This document shows, piece by piece, positions 16,719 to 25,106 of a DNA stretch of 64,000 bases. The notes beneath the pieces were generated by a model that made no database searches, was not told the DNA's origin, and worked only from the letters and a program-made list of their open reading frames with translations. Both the position numbers and the translations under genes were made by a program. This stretch comes from Pseudoduganella lurida (GTDB taxonomy: Bacteria; Pseudomonadota; Gammaproteobacteria; Burkholderiales; Burkholderiaceae_D), in contig NZ_VLLB01000001.1 of NCBI RefSeq assembly GCF_007830455.1, forward strand, positions 1,116,001 through 1,180,000, read 5' to 3'. The first letter of the stretch is position 1. Every line of letters begins with the position of its first letter.

Positions 16719-17420
16719 ATGCATGCAAAAATAAAGACCGTCGTCACCGGCACGGCCGCCCTGCTGCTGGCCTGCGGACTGGCCGGCAAGGCCCTTGCCG
16801 CCGAGCCGCAGGTGGAACTGAAAACCACCGCCGGCGACATCGTGCTGGAGCTGAACGGCGACAAGGCACCGAAGTCCACCGCGAATTTCCTGGCGTATGT
16901 GAAGAGCGGTTTTTACAAGGACCTGATTTTCCACCGCGTGATCGACGGCTTCATGATCCAGGCCGGCGGCTATACGAAGGACCTGAAAGGCCGCGCCACG
17001 CGCCCGAATGTGCCCAGCGAATCGAAGAACGGCCTGAGCAATGCGCCTTATACGGTGGCGATGGCGCGGCTGGATAATCCGAACTCGGCAAACTCGCAGT
17101 TCTTCATCAATGTCGGCAATAACGTGGCGCTCGATTACCCGAATTTCGACGGCGTCGGTTACACCGTGTTCGGCCGGGTGATCTCGGGTTATGAAGTGGT
17201 CGACAAGATCAGCAAGGTGCTGGTGGACGACAAATCATTCACCTTCCAGAACGTACCGGTGATCCCGGTCGTGATCAAATCGGCGAACGTGCTGAAAAAG
17301 CCGATCCAGCCGAAACCCGTGCCGGGCCAGGCGGCCGAGTCGGCCGGTATGTCAGCCAATAGCGCGGCCAGCACGCCGGCCGAAGCACCGCTGGAACCGA
17401 CGCCGGCGCCGGCACAGTAA
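16719..17420 (+). CDS. ppiA: Periplasmic peptidyl-prolyl cis-trans isomerase (cyclophilin)
   Basis: A 233-residue cyclophilin with a Sec signal peptide (MHAKIKTVVTGTAALLLACG...ALA, cleaved before AEPQV). The catalytic core contains FHRVIDGFMIQAGG with the active-site arginine and FFINVGNN. It accelerates proline isomerisation in the periplasm. The last 40 residues form a Pro/Ala-rich tail (PIQPKPVPGQAAE) beyond the usual PpiA end. The ATG at 16719 gives the signal peptide directly. It is followed 86 bp later by the cytoplasmic paralogue ppiB, probably from an old tandem duplication. Confidence 0.93.
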   Translation: MHAKIKTVVTGTAALLLACGLAGKALAAEPQVELKTTAGDIVLELNGDKAPKSTANFLAYVKSGFYKDLIFHRVIDGFMIQAGGYTKDLKGRATRPNVPSESKNGLSNAPYTVAMARLDNPNSANSQFFINVGNNVALDYPNFDGVGYTVFGRVISGYEVVDKISKVLVDDKSFTFQNVPVIPVVIKSANVLKKPIQPKPVPGQAAESAGMSANSAASTPAEAPLEPTPAPAQ

Positions 17421-17506
17421 AATAGCGTTTTGCCATCGGCTGCGGTAAGATCGCGGCCCAGTGTTCGCCCCGTGGCGGAACATCAACCAGACATCAGGAA
17501 ACCATC

Positions 17507-17998
17507 ATGACCACCATTAACATCACCACCAACAAGGGCAAGATCGTTGCCGAACTGGACGCCGAGAAGGCACCGAAATCCGTCGAGAACTTCCTGAACT
17601 ACGCGAAGGCCGGCCACTACGACAACACCATCTTCCACCGCGTGATCGACGGCTTCATGATCCAGGGTGGCGGTTTCGAGCCGGGCATGAAGCAGAAGCC
17701 GGCCGACCAGACCGTGGAAAACGAAGCCAAGAACGGCCTGAAGAACGAGCCGTACACGCTGGCGATGGCCCGCACGTCGGCACCGCACTCGGCCTCCGCG
17801 CAGTTCTTCATCAACGTCAAGGCCAACAGCTTCCTCGACTACCCGGGCCAGGACGGCTGGGGCTACGCCGTGTTCGGCAAGGTCACCGAAGGCAAGGAAG
17901 TCGTGGACGAGATCCGCAAGGTGAAGACCACGCGCAGCGGCATGTTCGCCGACGTGCCGGTGGAAGACGTGATCATCGAGAAGGTCGAGATCGTTTAA
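17507..17998 (+). CDS. ppiB: Cytoplasmic peptidyl-prolyl cis-trans isomerase B
   Basis: A 163-residue cyclophilin without signal peptide. It has the FHRVIDGFMIQGGGFEPGM catalytic block, the FFINVKANSFLDY strand and KVTEGKEVVDEI, all matching PpiB. It isomerises prolyl bonds in the cytosol. RBS AGGAAACC precedes the ATG. lpxH begins 11 bp after the stop, so ppiB and lpxH are probably cotranscribed. Confidence 0.95.
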   Translation: MTTINITTNKGKIVAELDAEKAPKSVENFLNYAKAGHYDNTIFHRVIDGFMIQGGGFEPGMKQKPADQTVENEAKNGLKNEPYTLAMARTSAPHSASAQFFINVKANSFLDYPGQDGWGYAVFGKVTEGKEVVDEIRKVKTTRSGMFADVPVEDVIIEKVEIV

Positions 17999-18009
17999 GC
18001 GGCAGTCGC

Positions 18010-18750
18010 TTGATTCTTTTCATTTCCGACCTGCACCTGCAGGCCGACCGGCCCGCTCTCACCGAAGCCTTCCTGCGCTTCGTCCACGAGCGGGCCGTGG
18101 CCGCCCGCCAGCTGTACCTGCTGGGCGACCTGTTCGAATACTGGGCCGGCGACGACGACCTCGCCGATCCCTTCCACCAGCAGATCGTTGCCGCGCTGCG
18201 CGGTCTGGCCGAGGCCGGCACCGAGCTGTTCTGGATCGCCGGCAACCGCGACTTCCTCGTGGGCGCTGCGTTTGCCGCCGCGGCCCGCCTCACGCTGCTT
18301 CCCGAAACGTGGGTCATCGAAGACCATGGCCGCCGCATCGTGCTCGTGCACGGCGACGCGCAATGTACCGACGACGTGAAGTACATGGCCTTCCGCGCCC
18401 AGGTGCGCGAACCGGCCTGGCAGCAGCAGTTCCTGGCCATGCCGCTGGCACAGCGCAAGCAGATCATCGCCGGCCTGCGCGAGAACAGCCGCAAGGACCA
18501 GGGCGACAAATCGTACGAGATCATGGACGTGACACCCGCCGCGATTGCGCAGGTGTTCGCCGGCACGGGTGCCACCGTCATGATCCACGGCCACACGCAC
18601 CGCCCTGCCCTGCATGCGGCGGACGGCAGGCTGCGCTACGTGCTGCCGGACTGGGAGCCGGAAGCCGTGCCGCCACGCGGCGGCTGGATCGCCATCGGTG
18701 ACGACGGCGCCATCACGCGGCATGCACTCGACGGCAGCCGCCTGCCCTAG
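18010..18750 (+). CDS. lpxH: UDP-2,3-diacylglucosamine diphosphatase
   Basis: A 246-residue metallophosphoesterase that hydrolyses UDP-2,3-diacylglucosamine to lipid X in lipid A synthesis. All five metal motifs are present: SDLHL, GDLFEYWAGDD, GNRDF, VHGDAQCTDD and HGHTHRP. The start is a TTG at 18010; no ATG or GTG lies before the essential first motif (ILFISDLHL), and the TTG follows ppiB by only 11 bp. Position after ppiB is the usual one in this order of bacteria. Confidence 0.95.
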   Translation: MILFISDLHLQADRPALTEAFLRFVHERAVAARQLYLLGDLFEYWAGDDDLADPFHQQIVAALRGLAEAGTELFWIAGNRDFLVGAAFAAAARLTLLPETWVIEDHGRRIVLVHGDAQCTDDVKYMAFRAQVREPAWQQQFLAMPLAQRKQIIAGLRENSRKDQGDKSYEIMDVTPAAIAQVFAGTGATVMIHGHTHRPALHAADGRLRYVLPDWEPEAVPPRGGWIAIGDDGAITRHALDGSRLP

Positions 18751-18866
18751 CACTGCATCGCCGTCGTGCTGTCACACGATGTGCCACTTCTTCGTAAAAA
18801 TGTATCGCCGCTTGCATTCGCCTCCTGTCCGGATAAGCTGAGACAGTCGAGACAAGAGGAGCGATC

Positions 18867-19499
18867 ATGCTCAACGGCGCCACCTTGAAACGGGTCTTCC
18901 CCGATTGCAGCGATGCGGATGACTGGGCCAGTGCGCTCGATGATGCGCTGGCCCGCTTCCACATCACCACGCGCGACCGTGTCTGCGCCTTCCTGGCGCA
19001 AACGAGCCACGAGTCCGCGCACTTCAACCGGCTGGAGGAATCGCTGTTCTACCGCAGTCCGGCGCGGCTGATGGCCGTCTGGCCGAAACGGTTCATGACC
19101 GAGGCCGCCGCGCAGCCCTTCGTGCAGCAGCCGGAGGCGTTGGGCAACTTCATCTACGCCGGGCGCATGGGCAACGGCGATGCGGCCAGCGGCGACGGGT
19201 TCCGCTTCCGCGGCCGCGGCCTGATCCAGCTGACCGGCCGCAGCAACTACCGGCAGGCCGGCGAGGCGCTGGGCCTGGACCTGGTGAAGGCGCCGGACCG
19301 GCTGGTGTCGAAGGATGTGGCGGCCCTGTCAGCCGCGTGGTTCTGGGAGAGCCGCGGCCTGAACGCGCTGGCCGACCACGACGAAGGCGACGACGACATG
19401 GAAGACTTCGTGCAGATCACGCGCCGCATCAATGGCGGCACGGTCGGATTGAAGGAGCGCTTCGAGGCATTCCAGAAATTGCGCAGCAACCTCGATTGA
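18867..19499 (+). CDS. Glycoside hydrolase family 19 (chitinase/lysozyme-like) protein
   Basis: A 210-residue single-domain GH19 protein without signal peptide. The catalytic glutamate region is AQTSHESAHFNRLEE, and FRGRGLIQLTGRSNYRQAG is the diagnostic substrate-binding block. Family members of this short type cleave chitin or peptidoglycan and are often phage endolysins. The ATG has a strong AGAGGAG. No holin, capsid or integrase gene is near, so it looks like a domesticated or free-standing lysozyme; without a signal peptide it would need a holin, a type VI system or lysis to leave the cell. The type VI genes at the window's left edge make an effector role conceivable but unproven. Confidence 0.88.
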   Translation: MLNGATLKRVFPDCSDADDWASALDDALARFHITTRDRVCAFLAQTSHESAHFNRLEESLFYRSPARLMAVWPKRFMTEAAAQPFVQQPEALGNFIYAGRMGNGDAASGDGFRFRGRGLIQLTGRSNYRQAGEALGLDLVKAPDRLVSKDVAALSAAWFWESRGLNALADHDEGDDDMEDFVQITRRINGGTVGLKERFEAFQKLRSNLD

Positions 19500-19630
19500 A
19501 CCGCACCTGCTTGCGGCTGGGCTGGCGGGGCCAGGAGAATCTGTGGCAATGGGCGGGCGGCTCCGGCGCGGACTCGCCCGCGCCGTCGTTGCGGGTCAGG
19601 TTGATGCCGCGACTGGCGCGGCATCGCTGG

Positions 19631-20389
19631 CTACGACTGCCGCGGCACGGCGGCGAAAGCCGACTCCAGCCGGCGGATGAGCGGCAGGTTCATCGTGTGC
19701 GTGTGGCGGTTCCAGCGGTCCATCGTGGCCTGCAGTTCGTTCTGCAGCCGGTGCGCCAGCTGGAACTCGCGCGCATCCGCCGCCCAGATCGCAAACTCGG
19801 CGCGCGTTTCGAAACTGCCGAAGCGTTCCAGCGTTGCCTCGAATTCCGCGCGCGCTTCGTCGCCCCGTCCGGCGGCCGCCAGCGCGCGGGCCGTCAGCAC
19901 GCCCGTCTGTTCGGGGCGGAACGCGGGATGCGTCCTGCGCAGGCGTTCCAGGTGCGCCAGCGCCTGTGCATGACGGCCACTGAGCAGGCTGGCACTGGCG
20001 GCGCCCAGGCGAATGTCCGGATCGTTCGCGAACGGCCCTTCCAGGCACGCTTCATACGTGGTGGCGGCCGCTTCGGCGTTGCCCGCGTCGAGCTGGGCGG
20101 CGGCCAGGCGCATCTGGTTCTGTGCGGTGGGGGTGAAGGCGTAGGCGTCGTGCGCCTCGCGCAGCTCGCGGGTCGGGTCGAGCACCTTGACGGCGCCGGC
20201 CACCGCCTTGCGCGCGCCCTGCTCGATGCGCGAGCTGGGCAGGTAGATGCCGAAGAAATACACGACACTGCCCAGCAGCGGGAACATGAACAGGATCATC
20301 AGCCAGTACATCTGCTGCCGGCTGCGGATCGCATGCACCGCAAAGAAAATCGCCACCAGTACATGCAGGCCTATTCCGAGGAACGACAT
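19631..20389 (-). CDS. TPR-repeat membrane protein
   Basis: A 252-residue protein. Two hydrophobic segments lie in the first 60 residues (FLGIGLHVLVAIFFAVHAIR and YWLMILFMFPLLGSVVYFF), resembling the PLD-nuclease N-terminal membrane domain. A region of helical TPR-like repeats follows (about 80-230), with the usual A-x-x-x-L-x-x-G-x-x-x-A pattern. It is probably a membrane-anchored scaffold; the function is not known. The ATG at 20389 is preceded by GGAG at seven bases; an in-frame ATG four codons earlier would lack that spacing. It converges on the GH19 gene. Confidence 0.7.
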   Translation of the reverse strand: MSFLGIGLHVLVAIFFAVHAIRSRQQMYWLMILFMFPLLGSVVYFFGIYLPSSRIEQGARKAVAGAVKVLDPTRELREAHDAYAFTPTAQNQMRLAAAQLDAGNAEAAATTYEACLEGPFANDPDIRLGAASASLLSGRHAQALAHLERLRRTHPAFRPEQTGVLTARALAAAGRGDEARAEFEATLERFGSFETRAEFAIWAADAREFQLAHRLQNELQATMDRWNRHTHTMNLPLIRRLESAFAAVPRQS

Positions 20390-20495
20390 GCGGTTCTCCA
20401 TCTGTCACGGGCCTTCATTGTAGGCATTTCGATTCTCGCCTACAACTTAAGACCTGCAAGCCCGCGGCCGGCGTGGCCCAGGTGTGGCAGTCGCG

Positions 20496-21071
20496 CTACT
20501 TGGCGGGCTCGAAGCGGATGGCCAGGCCGTCCGCCGTGGTGCGGATCGTGGTGGGCACATACTGCACGCCCAGATAGCGCAATTCGTCCGGGCGGAAGTG
20601 GTACACCGGCATGTCGCGCACCAGCTTCTCGGCCACCACGTTGGCCGCTGCCGTCAGCTGCCCCTGCAGGCGTTCATCGGCACCGCCCACCGTGAAGCGG
20701 TCGATGTGCGCATCGCCCAGCACGACGGCATTGCGCACATTGTCCACCAACAGCCGGCCTGACAGCGACACACTCCCCTGGACGGCCTGGCGCAGCAACG
20801 GCGACGTGATCGACACATCGGCGGCCAGCGCCAGCCGATCGTTATCGCGCAGCACCGTCACCTGCGGCCGGGCCAGCTGCAGCTCGAACACGCCCAGCGC
20901 ACGCTGCTGCAGGGGGAACTTCTGCTCCAGCCCGCGCTGCAGGCGCTCGAGCGGCACGGCCACCTCGCGCGGCCCCGTCAGGCTGGCACAGCCTCCCAGC
21001 AGCGCACCTGCCGCAACTGCCAGCGCCACCCACCCGAAGCGGCGCCGCCGCGCCAGTAACGTCGTCTGCAT
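20496..21071 (-). CDS. DUF1439 family lipoprotein
   Basis: A 191-residue protein. It has a lipoprotein signal peptide with lipobox ALLGGC (cysteine at about residue 28), so it is predicted to be anchored to a membrane. The rest matches the DUF1439 pattern seen in E. coli YceB: a repeating beta-sheet, lipid-binding-like fold (VPLERLQRGLEQKFPLQQR near the start, VYHFRPDELRYLGVQYVP near the end). Function is unknown for the family. It is divergent from the DUF72 gene by about 115 bp. Confidence 0.82.
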   Translation of the reverse strand: MQTTLLARRRRFGWVALAVAAGALLGGCASLTGPREVAVPLERLQRGLEQKFPLQQRALGVFELQLARPQVTVLRDNDRLALAADVSITSPLLRQAVQGSVSLSGRLLVDNVRNAVVLGDAHIDRFTVGGADERLQGQLTAAANVVAEKLVRDMPVYHFRPDELRYLGVQYVPTTIRTTADGLAIRFEPAK

Positions 21072-21187
21072 ACCTGTCCCGTCGCTTGAAAAAACCGCAT
21101 GATACCGGAAAGGCCATGTGTGCCCGAACGAGGCGGGATGTGCGTGCGCGAACGGTGGCGCAGGCGCCGCCGGCCTATCGTGAGGCC

Positions 21188-21907
21188 ATGGACCACACCA
21201 TCCCATTTGTCGGCTGCGCCGGCTGGAGCATTCCGCGCGACGATGCCCCCCGTTTCCCGGCCGAAGGCAGCCACCTGCAACGCTATGCGGCGGTGTTCAA
21301 CGCCGTGGAGATCAATTCGAGTTTCTATCGGCCGCACCAGCCCAAGACCTATGCGCGCTGGGCGCAGGACACGCCGGACGGCTTCCGCTTTGCCGTCAAG
21401 CTGCCGCGCACCATCACGCACGAGGCGCGCCTGCGCGACTTTGATGCGCTACTGGCGCAGTTCGCCGGCGAGGCCGGCGCGCTGGGGAACAAGCTGGGCG
21501 TGGTGCTCGTGCAGCTGCCACCCAGCCTGGCGCTCGATGCCGATGCCGCGCGCATCCTGTTCGAGGCGCTGCACGAAGCCTTCCCCTGCACGATCGCCTG
21601 CGAAGCGCGCCACGCCAGCTGGTTCACGGACGACGCCACGCAGCTGCTGTGCGATGCCGCCGTCACCCGCGTGCTGGCCGATCCCGTCGTGGGCTACCGG
21701 GGCGACTTCGTCCCGACCTCTGAGGATGCCTACGTGCGCCTGCACGGCAGCCCGCGCATCTACTACTCGCGCTACACGCCGCAGCAGATCGAGGACGTGC
21801 GCGCCTGGCTGGTCCGGCACCCGGCCGCCTGGTGCATCCTCGACAACACGGCCGGTGGCCAGGCGACGCCGAATGCGCTGGAGCTGCACGCCGCCCTGCG
21901 CGCCTGA
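21188..21907 (+). CDS. DUF72 family TIM-barrel protein
   Basis: A 239-residue protein of the DUF72 (YecE) family. It has the diagnostic start VGCAGWSIPRDDAPRFP, then FNAVEINSSFYRPHQPKTY, FRFAVKLPRTITHEARL, the conserved ACEARHASWF and a C-terminal CILDNTAGG. The fold is a TIM barrel related to sugar-phosphate isomerases, and its substrate is not established. I used the ATG at 21188, which gives the family N-terminus; in-frame codons upstream run over the promoter region shared with the DUF1439 gene. Confidence 0.88.
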   Translation: MDHTIPFVGCAGWSIPRDDAPRFPAEGSHLQRYAAVFNAVEINSSFYRPHQPKTYARWAQDTPDGFRFAVKLPRTITHEARLRDFDALLAQFAGEAGALGNKLGVVLVQLPPSLALDADAARILFEALHEAFPCTIACEARHASWFTDDATQLLCDAAVTRVLADPVVGYRGDFVPTSEDAYVRLHGSPRIYYSRYTPQQIEDVRAWLVRHPAAWCILDNTAGGQATPNALELHAALRA

Positions 21908-21942
21908 GACCCGAGCGGCCCGGTCCCGGCGCGCACGCTCCG

Positions 21943-22752
21943 TCAAGCCGCGTTCGACAGTGGCCGGTAGCGGTCGAAGCGCTCCGGCGTCACCAGCTCG
22001 CCGAATTCGACGGTGCGGCTGGCGATGTCGTGGTAGGCGCCCACCAGTCCCATCTCGCCCCGTTCGATGCAGCCGCGCAGGAAGGCGCTGCCGGCCAGCA
22101 CCTCGGCCAGCGAGTTCTCCACGTTCTGCCGCGTGACATCCTCCAGCAGCACCTTGCCGGACGGCGCCGGATGCGTGCCGCACTGGCAGTGCCGGATCGA
22201 CGGCTGGATCTTGCCGGTGATGGTGCCGATGCTGTGCGCGTCCACGTTCTGCAGCGCCAGGCCGATCGCGCCGCAGCTGGAATGGCCCTTCACGACGATC
22301 AGCTTGGCGCCCAGCTTGTGGGCGATCTCCAGGCTGCCGATGATCTCCTGGTTGATCACGTTGCCGGCGATGCGCACCGTGAGCAGGTCGCCCAGGCCCG
22401 CATCGAAGATGATCTCCGGCGACGTGCGCGAGTCGATGCAGTTGACCACCACCGCCATGGGGTGCTGGCCGGCCGCCATCGCGTCCGCCTGGTGCAGGTA
22501 GTACTTCTTGGTGGAGCGGCCCGTGCGGAAGCGCTCATTGCCATCGCGCAGCAGCTGCAGCACATCCCCGGGCTGCAGCCTGCCCTGGGTTTCCTTGTCC
22601 AGCATCGGCATGAACTGGATCGGGTCGTCGAGCGTGTACTTGTCGCGCAGGCCGACCACGTTCAGCTGCACATCGCGCTCCGCCGCCACCGAGCGGTAGT
22701 CCTGGATGGTCTCCAGCACGTCGCTGTCGATGGAAATCGGCATTGCCCGCAT
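21943..22752 (-). CDS. Beta-class carbonic anhydrase, probably the split-off C-terminal part of a SulP fusion
   Basis: A 269-residue frame. The zinc and catalytic residues of beta carbonic anhydrases are present: Cys105-x-Asp107-x-Arg109 in VNCIDSRTS, and His157/Cys160 in GHSSCG. The first 50 residues (IDSDVLETIQDYRSVAAERD) are not carbonic anhydrase: they are the STAS-like linker that in fused SulP-carbonic anhydrase proteins follows VLIDA. The SulP gene runs into this region one frame away, so this is probably one gene interrupted by a single extra C at 22732-22733. If translated separately it would start at ATG 22752 or 22743; neither has a good ribosome site. Confidence 0.85.
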   Translation of the reverse strand: MRAMPISIDSDVLETIQDYRSVAAERDVQLNVVGLRDKYTLDDPIQFMPMLDKETQGRLQPGDVLQLLRDGNERFRTGRSTKKYYLHQADAMAAGQHPMAVVVNCIDSRTSPEIIFDAGLGDLLTVRIAGNVINQEIIGSLEIAHKLGAKLIVVKGHSSCGAIGLALQNVDAHSIGTITGKIQPSIRHCQCGTHPAPSGKVLLEDVTRQNVENSLAEVLAGSAFLRGCIERGEMGLVGAYHDIASRTVEFGELVTPERFDRYRPLSNAA

Positions 22753-24154
22753 CGATCAGCACCTTCGAGCCATGCGGAATGTCCCACAGCGTGCTGCGGA
22801 TGGTGGCCTTGTTCAGGAACGACACCTGGTTCGGCAGCTCCATCTTGATCATGTCGCCGATGTGCATGCGGTACTGCTCCATCGCGAACGGATTGCGGAA
22901 ATTGCTGCGCAACAGGTAGAACATGCTCGAGCCGAGGCCGATCAGCACGCCGGTCAGCAGGTCCGTGAAGACGATCGCCAGCACCGTCACGGCGAACGGC
23001 ACGAACTGCGACCAGCCGCGCGCGTACATCTCGCGGAACAGCGACACCTTGGCCAGCTTGTAGCCCGTCATGATCAGGATGGCGGCCAGCGCGGCCAGCG
23101 GAATGCGGTTCAGCACGGGGCTCAGCGCCAGCACGGCCACCAGCAGCAGCACGCCATGCAGCACGGCCGATGCCTTGGTGCGGCCGCCCGTCTGCACGTT
23201 GACGGAGCTGCGCACGATGACGGAAGTGACGGGCAGCCCGCCCAGCAGGCCGGCGCACAGATTGCCGATGCCCTGCGCCACCAGTTCGCGGTTGGCCGGC
23301 GTCTCGCGCTTGTGCGGATCGATGCGGTCCACCGCCTCCACGTTCAGCAGCGTTTCCAGCGAGGCCACGATGGCGATCGTGAACCCGACCACCCACACGT
23401 CCGGATTGGCGAAGTGCGCCAGGGCAGGCAGCTGCAGGTAGGCGCCCAGGTTGCCCGTGTCGACCGGCGGGATTTCGACCAGGTGCGTCGCCTCGATGTG
23501 CAGCCCGGGCGCGAAGCGGGCGAACAGCACGTTGAGCAGGACGCTCAGCGCCACCACGAACAGCGGCGCCGGCAGCAGCTTCACGTTCTTCAGCGGCGTC
23601 CGGTCCCAGTACAGCAGGATCAGCATCGACAGCAGCGCGATGACGACGGCGCCCGGCGTGATCACGGCCAGCGCACTGCCCAGCGCCGAGAACGTGTTTT
23701 CGCCATTGGCCTGCAGGAAGGCGTATTCGTCGGCATTGTTGGCGTCATACCCGACCGCGTGGGGCAGCTGCTTGAGGATCAGCAGGATGCCGATCGCGGC
23801 CAGCAGGCCCTTGATCACGTTGGAGGGCACGTAGTTGGCGATGAAGCCGGCGCGCAGCACACCGAGCGCCACCTGCAGCACGCCGGCAATCAGGATCGCC
23901 GCCAGCAGCACCTCGAAGGCGCCCAGTTTCGAAATGGAGGCCAGTACCACGGCGGCCAGGCCCGCGGCCGGGCCGCTGACACTGGTATGGGAACCGCTGA
24001 TGGCGCCCACGACGATCCCGCCGATAATCCCCGAGATAATCCCGGAAAACAGCGGCGCGCCGGAAGCGAGCGCAATGCCCAGGCATAAAGGCAGGGCGAC
24101 GAGAAACACCACGATGCCCGCCGGGACATCGTATTTCAAGGTTTTGATATTCAT
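22535..24154 (-). CDS. SulP-family inorganic anion transporter (C-terminus out of frame)
   Basis: A 539-codon frame. About 474 residues read as an intact SulP transporter with 10-12 membrane helices: it starts MNIKTLKYDVPAGIVVFLVA, with GISGIIGGIVVGAISGS-type and SVSGPAAGLA motifs in the core. These proteins take up bicarbonate or sulfate, often in partnership with a fused carbonic anhydrase. After VLIDAGNADF the frame turns to low-complexity residues and stops at 22535, while the expected continuation (IDSDVLETIQDY) is in the +1 frame. It looks like a one-base insertion or a sequencing error at 22732-22733. Confidence 0.9.
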   Translation of the reverse strand: MNIKTLKYDVPAGIVVFLVALPLCLGIALASGAPLFSGIISGIIGGIVVGAISGSHTSVSGPAAGLAAVVLASISKLGAFEVLLAAILIAGVLQVALGVLRAGFIANYVPSNVIKGLLAAIGILLILKQLPHAVGYDANNADEYAFLQANGENTFSALGSALAVITPGAVVIALLSMLILLYWDRTPLKNVKLLPAPLFVVALSVLLNVLFARFAPGLHIEATHLVEIPPVDTGNLGAYLQLPALAHFANPDVWVVGFTIAIVASLETLLNVEAVDRIDPHKRETPANRELVAQGIGNLCAGLLGGLPVTSVIVRSSVNVQTGGRTKASAVLHGVLLLVAVLALSPVLNRIPLAALAAILIMTGYKLAKVSLFREMYARGWSQFVPFAVTVLAIVFTDLLTGVLIGLGSSMFYLLRSNFRNPFAMEQYRMHIGDMIKMELPNQVSFLNKATIRSTLWDIPHGSKVLIDAGNADFHRQRRAGDHPGLPLGGGGARCAAERGRPARQVHARRPDPVHADAGQGNPGQAAARGCAAAAARWQ

Positions 24155-24689
24155 GGTGACACACGTTTCGAAAGAGATGATCAGTCGTCGATGTGTCAGC
24201 CCCCATCCCGCGCCGTGACGCGTGTCGCGTCTATTGGAAGCATCTTGTGCGCGGGTGGCCCCGCCCCCGACTGACGGGGCGGCGCGCCGACCTGAAAGAA
24301 CTGCTGGAACTGCACGCTTTTATTGCCCGGCCAACTCCGGATATTAACCAAGCATTAAAAAATCCGGCCAACCGGAATAAGACTGGCAAGCCGCTGAAAT
24401 CAATATAACACGCGTTTTGCGCAGTGCACAAAGCTGCTTCGATAATCGGTCGGAATGAATGATGTCAGCGCGATTTGATTGTGTTCACCAGGACATTTTA
24501 ATTAAATATCCTCAATCGCCGCCTCCCCGCAAACCCGCATGAATGCGCGCATATAATCGGAGGCGATAAAGCTCATTCCTGCGCGTGATGGAATTCGCAC
24601 GACTGAAAAAAATTTGATCATGTCGCATTGCAGCGCTTTGCACACAGCCGCATCCGCCATCCCGGCGGGCAAGGTCGGCTAAAAAACGG
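24155..24689. other. AT-richer intergenic region between the SulP gene and the GntR operon
   Basis: About 530 bp without a convincing gene. A GC hairpin (CCGCCCC / GGGGCGG, 24261-24282) lies in what would be the leader of the SulP gene. The part 24330-24640 is clearly lower in GC than its surroundings, with runs such as TTTTAATTAAATATCC (24496-24511). It may carry promoters for the SulP gene, or foreign DNA; no repeat ends are visible. Confidence 0.4.
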
Positions 24690-24729
24690 TTGCAACCGCC
24701 CCGTGTGGTGTTATAGTTCACTACAACAC
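24690..24729 (+). promoter_or_regulatory. Promoter and palindromic operator of the GntR-ABC operon
   Basis: The -35 box TTGCAA (24690-24695) and -10 box TATAGT (24712-24717) are separated by 16 bp. An almost perfect inverted repeat, GTGTTATAGT-TC-ACTACAACAC (24708-24729), covers the -10 box. YtrA-subfamily GntR proteins bind such palindromes and repress their own operon, and the regulator gene starts 20 bp downstream, so autoregulation is a strong inference. Confidence 0.72.
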
Positions 24730-24749
24730 CAACGCAGGAGGGCCCATGT

Positions 24750-25106
24750 ATGTGGCATGACAATGCGCCGATCTACCGCCAGCTGAAGGAGCGGGTGATC
24801 GGCATGATGCTGGACGGCCTGCTCAGACCGGGGGATGCACTGCCCTCGGTGCGGCAGGTGGCGGCGGACTGGCAACTGAACCCGATCACCGTGTCGCGCG
24901 CGTATCAGGAGCTGGTCGATGAAACCTTGGTTGAAAAAAGAAGGGGGCTGGGCATGTACGTTACCGAAGGCGCTGTCGAAAAACTGCTGGGCACGGAGCG
25001 CGAACGCTTCCTGCGCGAGGAATGGCCGGCGATGGTGGCGCGCATCCGCCGCCTCGGCCTGGACGTGGACGTGCTGCTGCGCAGCGCACAGGGGCCCCGC
25101 CCATGA
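24750..25106 (+). CDS. GntR-family (YtrA subfamily) transcriptional regulator
   Basis: A 118-residue protein. Residues 5-75 form the winged helix of the GntR family: IYRQLKERVIGMMLDGLL, LPSVRQVAADWQLNPITVSRAY and the wing VEKRRGLGMYV. The C-terminal part is a short helical dimerisation region, as in YtrA; there is no FCD or UTRA ligand domain. The ATG at 24750 has GGAGGG eight bases before it. It overlaps the ABC ATPase gene as ATGA. YtrA regulators repress adjacent ABC exporters until the cell envelope is stressed. Confidence 0.92.
   Translation: MWHDNAPIYRQLKERVIGMMLDGLLRPGDALPSVRQVAADWQLNPITVSRAYQELVDETLVEKRRGLGMYVTEGAVEKLLGTERERFLREEWPAMVARIRRLGLDVDVLLRSAQGPRP

Noticed and set aside
18867..19499. 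GH19 gene as part of a prophage
   Set aside because: No holin, terminase, capsid, tail or integrase gene is near. Flanking genes are core or membrane proteins.
22732..22738. Programmed ribosomal frameshifting at GATTTCC to join SulP and carbonic anhydrase
   Set aside because: A +1 slip there would move tRNA-Phe onto a poorly matching codon, and no stop codon or Shine-Dalgarno-like stimulator is next to it. Mutation or sequencing error is simpler.
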